In this document: positions 1-7,412 of the stretch, one piece after another
Layout of the letters: each line of letters starts with the position of its first letter
How positions within the stretch are numbered: the stretch's first letter is position 1
Assembly (NCBI GenBank): GCA_913061185.1
Contig: CAJXTI010000042.1
Location: 1 to 33,288, forward strand
DNA length: 33,288 bases
Source of the DNA: an uncultured Oceanobacter sp.
GTDB taxonomy: Bacteria > Pseudomonadota > Gammaproteobacteria > Pseudomonadales > Oceanobacteraceae
Direction: 5' to 3'
Notes under the pieces: generated by a model
Told to the model about the DNA's origin: nothing
What the model saw: the letters and a program-made list of their open reading frames with translations, nothing else
Database searches by the model: none
Translations under genes and position numbers: made by a program

Positions 1-48
1 CGAGATTTCTGCCTGTCTCGTGGGCTCGGAGATGTGTATAAGAGACAG
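1..48 (+). other. Illumina Nextera adapter remnant (not genomic)
   Basis: Positions 15-48 are the complete 34-base Nextera read-2 transposase adapter, ending in the 19-base mosaic end (AGATGTGTATAAGAGACAG, 30-48). Positions 1-14 read CGAGAT followed by TTCTGCCT. This is the end of the i7 flow-cell primer plus an 8-base i7 index, which I recall as the N703 set. Genomic sequence starts at about position 49. This is untrimmed library adapter at a contig end, so the left edge of the window is an assembly boundary. Confidence 0.98.
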
Positions 49-136
49 ATCCTTAATCGTCCAACCGCAGTCATCAGGGTATAAAGAGAGATTGCCATAG
101 AGTCACACTTGCCCACACCCGCTCCGGAGGCCACCC

Positions 137-778
137 ATGACTGAGATTTGTATATTCCCCATCCCGGACTGCGTTACCTTCCCCGGCACCGTATTCCCCT
201 TGCATGTGTTCGAACCGCGCTACCGCAACATGATTCAACACTGCCTCGACAGCCACACCCCCGTCGCCATCTGCCATACCCAAAAACTGCTCAGCCCGGC
301 CAAACCCAACCAGGATCTGGAAACAGCGCTGCATAGCAACCAGGCCACCTACAAACCCTACCCGATATTTTCAGCCGGCCAACCACAACTGCTCGAAACC
401 CTCGACGACGGCCGAATGCTGCTGAACATTCATATTCGCCAGCGTTACCGGGCCATCACCGAAAAACAAACACTGCCCTACATGATCTACGACTGCGAAC
501 CCTTCCTCGACCGCACAATCGATCCGGAAGACCTCGACTATCATGAAGAACTCAAACAACGCATTCTCAAACGACTGGACGCCCTCGCTTTCCAGCAACC
601 GGAATTCCTCGACGTCTATAAAGCCAACGACTGGCAGGTCAAACCCGTCAACGAATTCAGCTTCCAATTGTTCGGACTGATTGCTTTCGGAGCAGACATC
701 CAGCAACACATACTGGAAATGGACAACATCACCGACCGGCTCGAACAAGCACTGGAACTGCTGATCCGTATTGGATAA
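137..778 (+). CDS. LON peptidase substrate-binding domain protein
   Basis: This 213-residue protein consists almost entirely of a LON N-terminal (substrate-binding) domain, without the AAA+ ATPase or protease domains of Lon. The family hallmark is at the start: hydrophobic FPIPDCVTFPGTVFPLHVFEPRY, where P and the FEPRY block are the usual signature, followed by the mixed beta/alpha tail ending near DRLEQALELL. The ATG at 137 is preceded by GGAGG (125-129) seven bases upstream, which supports this start. Stand-alone LonN-like proteins are common in proteobacteria. Their role is presumed to be substrate or peptide binding and no catalysis is expected. The gene ends 19 bases before a strong hairpin, so it is probably monocistronic. 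The fold assignment is firm; the cellular function is unknown. Confidence 0.88.
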   Translation: MTEICIFPIPDCVTFPGTVFPLHVFEPRYRNMIQHCLDSHTPVAICHTQKLLSPAKPNQDLETALHSNQATYKPYPIFSAGQPQLLETLDDGRMLLNIHIRQRYRAITEKQTLPYMIYDCEPFLDRTIDPEDLDYHEELKQRILKRLDALAFQQPEFLDVYKANDWQVKPVNEFSFQLFGLIAFGADIQQHILEMDNITDRLEQALELLIRIG

Positions 779-796
779 CGGCCAAACACAGAGATG

Positions 797-830
797 AGCC
801 GAATACATACGCTATTCGGCTTGAATTTTG
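797..830 (+). terminator. Hairpin terminator with a third copy of the arm
   Basis: AGCCGAATA (797-805) and TATTCGGCT (813-821) form a perfect 9-bp inverted repeat with a 7-base loop, followed by a T-rich stretch (TTGAATTTT, 822-830). This fits an intrinsic terminator for the LON-domain gene. The same AGCCGAATA word recurs at 831-839, just upstream of the Fic gene, so the site could also act as an operator. Confidence 0.6.
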
Positions 831-881
831 AGCCGAATACCCGTAATAATTGGCTCACTGACTAAAAAACGAACACACTCA

Positions 882-1997
882 ATGGACACCACCTGGATCT
901 GGCAACAGCCAACATGGCCACACTTTTTATGGGATGACAGCAGGATACAACCGCGTCTACGCCAAGTACGCCTGCAGCTTGGCATCCTGCTTGGCAAGAC
1001 AACAATGCACCCAGGAGAGCAACAAACCCTCGACACCTTGCTGAACAACATCCTGTCATCCTCGGCGATTGAAAATGAAACCCTCAACGCCAGCTCCGTA
1101 CGCTCTTCGCTGGCCCGGCGGCTGGGCGTCGACGAAGCACAACCGTACCCGGTAACCGACCAATCCGAAGGCATCAGCCAAATGCTGCTTGATGCCATCC
1201 AGAACGTGCAATTACCGTTAACACTAAAACGTTTGTGCCGATGGCACCGGTGGTTATTTCCGGCGCCAGAATCGGTACTCACAAGCAGACCGGTACTGGT
1301 CGGAACACTACGCGGCGACGAACCGATGCAAGTGGTATCTGGCCGCATTGACCAGCCAGTCGTCCACTTCGAAGCGCCCCCCCGCACCACCCTGAACGCA
1401 GAAGTCGACGCCTTCCTGCAATGGTTTCAAAACAGCCAGACCGATCCATTGCTCGACCCACTGCTGCGCGCAGCGCTGGCACACCTATGGTTTGTCACCC
1501 TGCACCCCTTCGACGACGGTAACGGTCGCATTACCCGCGCCCTCACGGACATGGCACTGGCGCAAGCCGACCAGCAAAGCATTCGTATGTACGCCATGTC
1601 GGCGGCCATACTGACTCATCGCACCGAATACTACGACAGACTGGAAACCACCCAGCGCGGCGATATGGACATCACTGAATGGCTGATGTGGTTTCTCGAT
1701 ATTCTGCAACACACCCTCGACCAAGCCTTGAACGATATTGAACACACGCTGGCCAAAGCCCAATATTGGCAACAATTCCGCCACACAGGGCTAAGCCCGG
1801 AACAAATAAAAGTCCTGAACCGTCTGCTGGATGGAGGAGAAAAAGGCTTTGAAAACGGCATCAGTGCCAGCCAGTATCAGAAAGTCGCCAAGGTGAGCAA
1901 AGCCACGGCCACCCGCCATCTGGCCGACCTGTTGGTTAAAGGGTGTATTAAAAAACTGCCTGGTGGTGGGCGGAGTACGAGGTATAGCATTCAATAA
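882..1997 (+). CDS. Fic family protein, class II (DUF4172-type N-terminus)
   Basis: This is a 371-residue Fic enzyme. Fic domains usually transfer AMP from ATP to hydroxyl side chains of target proteins. The catalytic loop is intact: H208-P-F-D-D-G-N-G-R216-x-x-R219. An inhibitory motif of the form (S/T)xxxE(G/N) lies N-terminal to the core (S60-S-A-I-E64-N65), which makes it class II, self-inhibited in cis. The N-terminus (TWIWQQPTWPHFLWD) is typical of the DUF4172 region found in these proteins. The C-terminus (about 300-371) looks like a winged helix-turn-helix (SASQYQKVAKVSKATATRHLADL). I start at ATG 882, because the upstream TTG at 828 adds residues unlike the family. No good Shine-Dalgarno site is visible. 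The gene lies directly before the defence island, so a role in phage response or toxin-like regulation is possible but not shown. Confidence 0.9.
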   Translation: MDTTWIWQQPTWPHFLWDDSRIQPRLRQVRLQLGILLGKTTMHPGEQQTLDTLLNNILSSSAIENETLNASSVRSSLARRLGVDEAQPYPVTDQSEGISQMLLDAIQNVQLPLTLKRLCRWHRWLFPAPESVLTSRPVLVGTLRGDEPMQVVSGRIDQPVVHFEAPPRTTLNAEVDAFLQWFQNSQTDPLLDPLLRAALAHLWFVTLHPFDDGNGRITRALTDMALAQADQQSIRMYAMSAAILTHRTEYYDRLETTQRGDMDITEWLMWFLDILQHTLDQALNDIEHTLAKAQYWQQFRHTGLSPEQIKVLNRLLDGGEKGFENGISASQYQKVAKVSKATATRHLADLLVKGCIKKLPGGGRSTRYSIQ

Positions 1998-2310
1998 TCA
2001 GCCTGATGACAGCTTTGCCGCCTCGTGCTACATAAAAGCAGCCATTCGCTGCTCCAATCCTCAGATGATATTCACGAGTTGGGAGCCAGATTGACTTATT
2101 TACTGAAATTCGATAAAGACACAGACACAGAGATTTCAAATGAATTCAGAAAAGGCAACTGGTATTTTTCATGCTGTTCATAATCAATGAAACCAGGATC
2201 CGTAACCTTGTTATCAACCAACAATCTGGCTTGCTCCAAGCTTCTTATATCGGCAGACTCACATGAAGATCAATGCCAATTGAATACTGACTACAATTCG
2301 AGGAATGGCT
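1998..2310. other. Intergenic region before the defence operon
   Basis: No convincing gene is present; short open frames here lack family features and ribosome sites. A small hairpin (AGCAGC 2037-2042, GCTGCT 2048-2053, 5-base loop, no T-run) follows the Fic gene and is a weak terminator candidate. The promoter of the downstream four-gene operon should lie here, and base composition shifts to AT-rich across this stretch. GAGGA at 2300-2304 is the ribosome site of the next gene. Confidence 0.5.
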
Positions 2311-3789
2311 ATGGGAAGGCTTTTTCACCTACCTCCGAGTGCTGCTTGCCTGTCTGCTTCGATGAGAGATCTTGGCTATTCTCTGGAAGCTGCAATCGCA
2401 GATTTGATTGACAATAGCATCACCGCCGGCGTGGGCAACGTAGACATAATCTGCGATCTGGCAGCTGAAATACCAGTCCTTGTTATTCTCGATAACGGCA
2501 TAGGAATGAGTCAGAACGAACTGATAAACGCCATGCGCCATGGTACAACCAGTCCACAGCAACATCGCTCGCAACAAGATCTGGGGCGATTTGGTCTGGG
2601 TCTGAAAACAGCTTCTTTTTCTCAGTGTCGTTCACTAACTGTTGTCAGCAGAAAAAACGGGAGCATCTGTGGTGCGGAGTGGAACTTAGATCAGATTACA
2701 GCCGATGATGAATGGAATCTGACTGTTTTCGACAATACGGATATCGATGCTCTGCCCTACATGCAACTACTCGGCAACCATGGAACCGCTGTAATCTGGA
2801 GAGATCTTGATCGCTTGCTGGAAGATGAAGGAGAAAACATCCGGGACGAAATCGTTAATGAAAAACTTGAAATCGTACACCGTCACCTCGCTCTAGTTTT
2901 TCACCGGTTTCTTTCAGGAGAAGTAAAAGGGCATAAAAAGCTCGCTATAACAATCAACGGTCACTCTGTAACCCCATTCGATCCATTCTGCAGAAAAAAC
3001 CCAGCAACCCAAGTACTGCCTGAAGAAGTTATCCATATTGATGAAACGGAAGTTCGATTTCAGCCCTATATTCTTCCACACCACAGCCGTCTGTCCGCTT
3101 CAGAGTATGACTACTATCAAAGCCGCAGTGATTTTATCTCTAACCAGGGCGCGTATGTTTATAGAAACGGTCGATTGATGGCTTGGGGGGACTGGTTTCG
3201 AATGGTTCCCAAAGGAGAAGCTACCAAGCTCGCCAGAGTGCAAATCGACTTTCCCAACAGCTTGGACGAAGCATGGACAATCGATATAAAGAAGTCCAGA
3301 GCACGCCCCCCACAAGTAGTACGTGAACGCTTGCGCCAAATCATCAGCCGAATCACGGACAGAAGTGTGCGAGTTCACCGCGGACGAGGGCAAAGGCTGT
3401 TTCAGGAGAGTCAGGCACCTTTATGGGAGCGTTATGCGGATCACAGTGGCATCCACTTTTCATTGAATGAGCAACACCCATTAATAAAAGCACTAAAACA
3501 AAACCTTGAGCTAAAAGGATCAGAGATTCTGAATATGCTGCTAGCCTCGATATCTGCCACTCTACCTATCGAAATGATCTATTCCGATTATTCAACCAAT
3601 CCCCGGGAGATTCAACAATTACCGCTAACAGATATCGAGATGCAAAACCGCCTATTTAGCTTATGGAACGCGATGTATGATGAAAATACGGGTGACATTG
3701 AGAACTTTATTCAGGTTGTGCGCTCATCTAAAGTATTCGATAACCAGATAGAACAAGCTGAAAAATACATCAGGGAAACGTTGATATGA
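2311..3789 (+). CDS. GHKL ATPase, MORC/MutL-like, of a restriction-type defence system
   Basis: This 492-residue protein has an N-terminal Bergerat-fold ATPase: N box D31-L-I-D34-N35-S, G1 box D61-N-G-I-G-M, and G2 box G92-R-F-G-L-G-L-K99. The rest (about 200-492) matches no domain I can name, apart from an S5-like basic segment (KKSRARPPQVVRERLRQI) near 325-345. Prokaryotic MORC/MutL-like GHKL proteins of this type are known beside restriction-modification genes (work of Iyer, Abhiman and Aravind). They are thought to use ATP-driven clamp closure on DNA. ATG 2305 sits one base after GAGGA, while ATG 2311 has six-base spacing, so I prefer 2311. The stop overlaps the next start as ATGA (3786-3789), indicating translational coupling. 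The residue at the usual catalytic Glu position of the N box is Asp31. Confidence 0.85.
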   Translation: MGRLFHLPPSAACLSASMRDLGYSLEAAIADLIDNSITAGVGNVDIICDLAAEIPVLVILDNGIGMSQNELINAMRHGTTSPQQHRSQQDLGRFGLGLKTASFSQCRSLTVVSRKNGSICGAEWNLDQITADDEWNLTVFDNTDIDALPYMQLLGNHGTAVIWRDLDRLLEDEGENIRDEIVNEKLEIVHRHLALVFHRFLSGEVKGHKKLAITINGHSVTPFDPFCRKNPATQVLPEEVIHIDETEVRFQPYILPHHSRLSASEYDYYQSRSDFISNQGAYVYRNGRLMAWGDWFRMVPKGEATKLARVQIDFPNSLDEAWTIDIKKSRARPPQVVRERLRQIISRITDRSVRVHRGRGQRLFQESQAPLWERYADHSGIHFSLNEQHPLIKALKQNLELKGSEILNMLLASISATLPIEMIYSDYSTNPREIQQLPLTDIEMQNRLFSLWNAMYDENTGDIENFIQVVRSSKVFDNQIEQAEKYIRETLI

Positions 3790-6458
3790 GAATTACGTCA
3801 ATGACAGAAGAACGCAACATCACCAACGCTCTGATTTCAGGCCTGTCCAACAAATCCAAAAGCGAAATACCTACTCGAGAAGAAGTTGAAGAAAAAGCAA
3901 AAAAAATTGCAGAAGTATTTGGATATACTGGAGAGCTTGCCAATGTTGTAACCGAAGCTCTGGAAGCAGTAGTCACCCGCATGGGCGAAGGCGTTTCCCT
4001 AGTCGGTGAGGATGCAGATCATGACCCACTATGGATCGAAAAGCGCGATGATATTAACTGGACTTATACAAATGCCTACGAAGAATTCCTTCGACAGGAA
4101 GGTTGGGCACCTCAACTGGTACAATCTCTGAGCGATGTTACAAAGCGTATTCTTAGCCACTTGCAAGACCCGATAAGTGATGGAATAAGCTGGGATCGTA
4201 GAGGACTTGTAATCGGTCATGTCCAGTCAGGAAAAACAGCCAACTATACAGGTTTGATAGCTCGGGCATCTGATGCAGGCTATAAATTTATCATCGTTAT
4301 TGCCGGGATTCACAATAATCTGAGAAAACAGACACAACAACGTATTGACGAAGCATTTATTGGCCGATCAAGTGACCCGGAAAACCGTATTTCGATTGGA
4401 GTCGGACTCAAACCTGATTACCCGTACCCTGCAACGCTTACTAACATCAATGAAGATTTCAATAAAAGAACAGCAGAAAAGAGTGGATGGAGAATCAACG
4501 ACTTTAGCAAACCCATCATTCTAGTGATAAAGAAAAATGTTTCCACTCTGACCGCGCTTCATAAATGGCTAAAAGAATTAAATGCGAAAAAAGATGGTCG
4601 AATTTCAGACGTTCCAATGCTTTTAATTGATGATGAAGCCGATAACGCATCGATAAATACAAATAAGGAGGAAATAGACCCGACCAAGACAAACTCCATG
4701 ATTCGTCGAATTCTTGGGTTATTTGAAAAATCCTGCTATGTAGGTTATACCGCGACACCATTTGCAAATATTTTCATCAATCCGGAATCCTATGATTCCG
4801 AAGTTCGCGAAGAATTGTTCCCAAAAGATTTCATCCATTGCCTGGATGCACCAACAAACTACTTTGGGGCAGAGAAAGTTTTCCTCAATGACAAAACAAG
4901 CAGTAATGTAATCCGATCAATTGAAGACTGCGAAGAACTGATCCCTCATTCGCACAAGCGTGATGATCCCATCATTTCATTGCCACCCAGTTTGTATGAA
5001 GCATTTAATGGATTCATTATCGCTCGTGCAATCCGTAATCTCAGAGGCCAAAAACGGAAACATTGCTCAATGATGGTCAATGTATCCCGTTTTGTGCCTG
5101 TTCAGCAGTCTGTACGTAGTTTCTTGAGTCTGAAAAAGAGAAAGATTAACGATGCCGTAAAGGCAAATTATGCAATGCCAGAGAGCGTATCATCCAAAAA
5201 CAGGTATATGCAGGAATTAAAACTGGCCTTTGATAACGAATACTCTGAGTTGGAATTCTCTTGGCCTAAAGTAAAAGAAGCATTGCACGAGGTATTCGAA
5301 AACTTCCATCTATATGTTATCAACAGCAAAAGTGACGAAGTACTCGACTACACAAAGTATACAAAGGAAGGGGTTGGGTTAACAGCAGTAGCTATTGGTG
5401 GTTTAAGCCTTTCTCGAGGATTGACCATAGAAGGTCTCACCGTAAGCTATATGTATCGTAACACCAAAATGTACGATACCCTTATGCAAATGGGAAGGTG
5501 GTTCGGTTACCGCCCTGGCTTTGAAGATCTATGCCGTGTATATCTTTCCCATGATTCGATCAACTGGTATTCTCATATTTCAGATGCTTCGGAAGAACTT
5601 GTACAACAAGTCAAACAAATGAACAGATATGGCCTTACTCCTCAGCAGTTTGGTCTTTATGTACAGGCGCACCCTGATCGCCTGATTATAACTGCAGCCA
5701 ATAAGATGCGTACAGGACAACAGGAAACAGTTCAACAGAGTTTTAGCGGGAAGTTGCAGGAAAGTCATATTGTTTCCATAGATAAAAATGTTAATGCCCG
5801 CAACATTGCTTTAATTTCATATTTTTGGAAAAACGAATTTTTTAATGGGAATAAAGCTGAAGCCACGAAAAAAGGTTATATATTCAGGGATATTCCCGTT
5901 AAAGTCGTTGAAGACTTCCTTTCTCGTTTTGAATGTCATTCCAGCTTCGAAGGGGATAAGGATAACATCATTAATTATTTGGGACAGATAATCGAAAGAC
6001 GTCCAGTTGCCGATGTATTACTGATTTCTCCCCCTACAGGAACTGGTGGTGAATACCCGTTTACACTCAAAAATCAGAAGCGCGCTGTCAATGTAAACAG
6101 AATGGATGGCAATTTCTGGCGTCTAAACAAAGACAGAGTTGCATCACGGGGCGATGAGCAGTTGGGGCTTTCTGATGACCAAATCGCCGCAGCCAGCTCA
6201 CTCGCTAAAAATGGTGAGATTACTGCCAACGTATCTGACGTACACTATCGGGCAATTAGAAACAAGCCTCTTCTTATGCTGCACAGCCTGACTCCCAAAA
6301 GCGATATAATACAAGGCCCTATTGCTGCTTTTGGTGTGAGTTTCCCCGATGGGGACTGGTTAACAACCATCCATGTAATGGTGAATCAAATTTGGCTACG
6401 ACATCAAATGACAGGCGAATCCGACAATCCGGACGATGAAGAAGACTATGATGACTGA
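3786..6458 (+). CDS. Z1 domain protein, SF2-like ATPase/helicase
   Basis: This 890-residue protein is probably the motor of the system. It has a Walker A of unusual form, G144-H-V-Q-S-G-K-T151, followed by a beta strand and IAGIHNNLRKQT. A Walker B-like acidic motif follows (L-L-I-D282-D-E-A-D286), then GYTATPFANIF as a motif III equivalent. The Z1 core is about 430-650, and QMGRWFGYRPG near 568-578 looks like the arginine-finger motif VI. The acidic C-terminus (DNPDDEEDYDD) overlaps the next gene. Z1 proteins are typically encoded with MORC/GHKL ATPases, DUF4420 nucleases, AIPR proteins and DNA methylases, as here. The start at 3786 overlaps the previous stop by 4 bp; M6 (3801) is an alternative. 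DNA translocation or remodelling is inferred from the motifs, not demonstrated. Confidence 0.9.
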   Translation: MRITSMTEERNITNALISGLSNKSKSEIPTREEVEEKAKKIAEVFGYTGELANVVTEALEAVVTRMGEGVSLVGEDADHDPLWIEKRDDINWTYTNAYEEFLRQEGWAPQLVQSLSDVTKRILSHLQDPISDGISWDRRGLVIGHVQSGKTANYTGLIARASDAGYKFIIVIAGIHNNLRKQTQQRIDEAFIGRSSDPENRISIGVGLKPDYPYPATLTNINEDFNKRTAEKSGWRINDFSKPIILVIKKNVSTLTALHKWLKELNAKKDGRISDVPMLLIDDEADNASINTNKEEIDPTKTNSMIRRILGLFEKSCYVGYTATPFANIFINPESYDSEVREELFPKDFIHCLDAPTNYFGAEKVFLNDKTSSNVIRSIEDCEELIPHSHKRDDPIISLPPSLYEAFNGFIIARAIRNLRGQKRKHCSMMVNVSRFVPVQQSVRSFLSLKKRKINDAVKANYAMPESVSSKNRYMQELKLAFDNEYSELEFSWPKVKEALHEVFENFHLYVINSKSDEVLDYTKYTKEGVGLTAVAIGGLSLSRGLTIEGLTVSYMYRNTKMYDTLMQMGRWFGYRPGFEDLCRVYLSHDSINWYSHISDASEELVQQVKQMNRYGLTPQQFGLYVQAHPDRLIITAANKMRTGQQETVQQSFSGKLQESHIVSIDKNVNARNIALISYFWKNEFFNGNKAEATKKGYIFRDIPVKVVEDFLSRFECHSSFEGDKDNIINYLGQIIERRPVADVLLISPPTGTGGEYPFTLKNQKRAVNVNRMDGNFWRLNKDRVASRGDEQLGLSDDQIAAASSLAKNGEITANVSDVHYRAIRNKPLLMLHSLTPKSDIIQGPIAAFGVSFPDGDWLTTIHVMVNQIWLRHQMTGESDNPDDEEDYDD

Positions 6459-7407
6459 TTCCTCCCCATGGGACGAAATTTCTATTCCCAGCTGCAATTT
6501 GAACATCAAAAAACTGGCCGACCAAACAGCCGTTCCCTGCTACTGGGGAAAAGACATAAACGGTAACTGCCTGTTCATTATCGAGCTTACGGGAGACCTC
6601 GTAGCCCAATACCGCCAGAATGTAGTGCCAATGAAAGGTCTAGGTGTCGATCTGCGTGGTGGACTGCTACATGGCCAGCAGCATTTGATACTGACCCTTG
6701 AAAAACAAACCGATCGCGACCTGTTTGAAAGCCTTTGTCGAACATTAGTCTCTACCCTCAAAAATGCGTCAGATTCAGCAAGCTCCCTAGCCATTGCCTT
6801 GGCACACCTTCACCGATGGAAGTCTTTTATGGCTGGTCGTAGCCAACAAATGTCCCCAGAAAAAATTCGAGGTCTATTTGGAGAAATAGTGTTCCTTCTG
6901 GAGCTGCTCGAGCAAGAGACACTGAGGGATATTGCCATAAAATCCTGGCTGGGCCCGGAGATGTATCATCAGGATTTTATCTATGGCAATACTGCTGTCG
7001 AAATAAAGTCTACTTCCGGTATAGAAAAGAGCTCTATTCGTATTTCATCAGAAGACCAACTGGAATCTGTCAATGATCATCTTTTCTTGAGGATTTACAG
7101 GCTAAGCAACCTAGCAGATTCAAAAAGTGCACAGTCATTGAACGATGTCATCGAAAAGGTCTATAGCAAGCTCGACGATACCGATGCTTTTGACGAAAAG
7201 CTCGCCACTCATGGTTACACTCCTCTAGCTGTCTATGATCAGCCACGCTTTGTCGTCAGTGAGTGTCGCAACTACAAAGTAGAGAACGCATTTCCAAGGC
7301 TTATTCGGTCAAATATATCAACCGGCTTGATGAACGTCGTATACGACATTCGACTAGAGTCCATAGCCTCGTTCGAATGTGATAGGGAACAGGTTTTCAA
7401 GGAGTAA
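6436..7407 (+). CDS. PD-(D/E)XK motif nuclease (DUF4420 family)
   Basis: This 323-residue protein is a candidate DNA-cleaving subunit. It has a PD-(D/E)XK-type active site: a conserved Glu in GLFGEIVFLLELL (about 150-162), then D180 in HQDFIYGN, then E189-I-K191 in AVEIKSTSG, with the usual spacing for this fold. Family members are about 320-340 residues and are encoded next to Z1 proteins. The longest frame begins at 6436 and overlaps the Z1 gene by 23 bp. ATG 6448 and 6451 are also possible, and 6451 (MTDSSPWDEI) resembles the start I would expect of homologues. No strong ribosome site separates the options. The stop TAA shares its last A with an ATG of the next gene. The nuclease fold is well supported; substrate and cofactor are inferred. 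Confidence 0.88.
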   Translation: MKKTMMTDSSPWDEISIPSCNLNIKKLADQTAVPCYWGKDINGNCLFIIELTGDLVAQYRQNVVPMKGLGVDLRGGLLHGQQHLILTLEKQTDRDLFESLCRTLVSTLKNASDSASSLAIALAHLHRWKSFMAGRSQQMSPEKIRGLFGEIVFLLELLEQETLRDIAIKSWLGPEMYHQDFIYGNTAVEIKSTSGIEKSSIRISSEDQLESVNDHLFLRIYRLSNLADSKSAQSLNDVIEKVYSKLDDTDAFDEKLATHGYTPLAVYDQPRFVVSECRNYKVENAFPRLIRSNISTGLMNVVYDIRLESIASFECDREQVFKE

Positions 7408-7412
7408 TGTTG

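Noticed and set aside
2187..2411. Small gene of 74 residues before the GHKL ATPase
   Set aside because: It overlaps the start of the ATPase gene out of frame, has no good ribosome site, and has no recognisable features.
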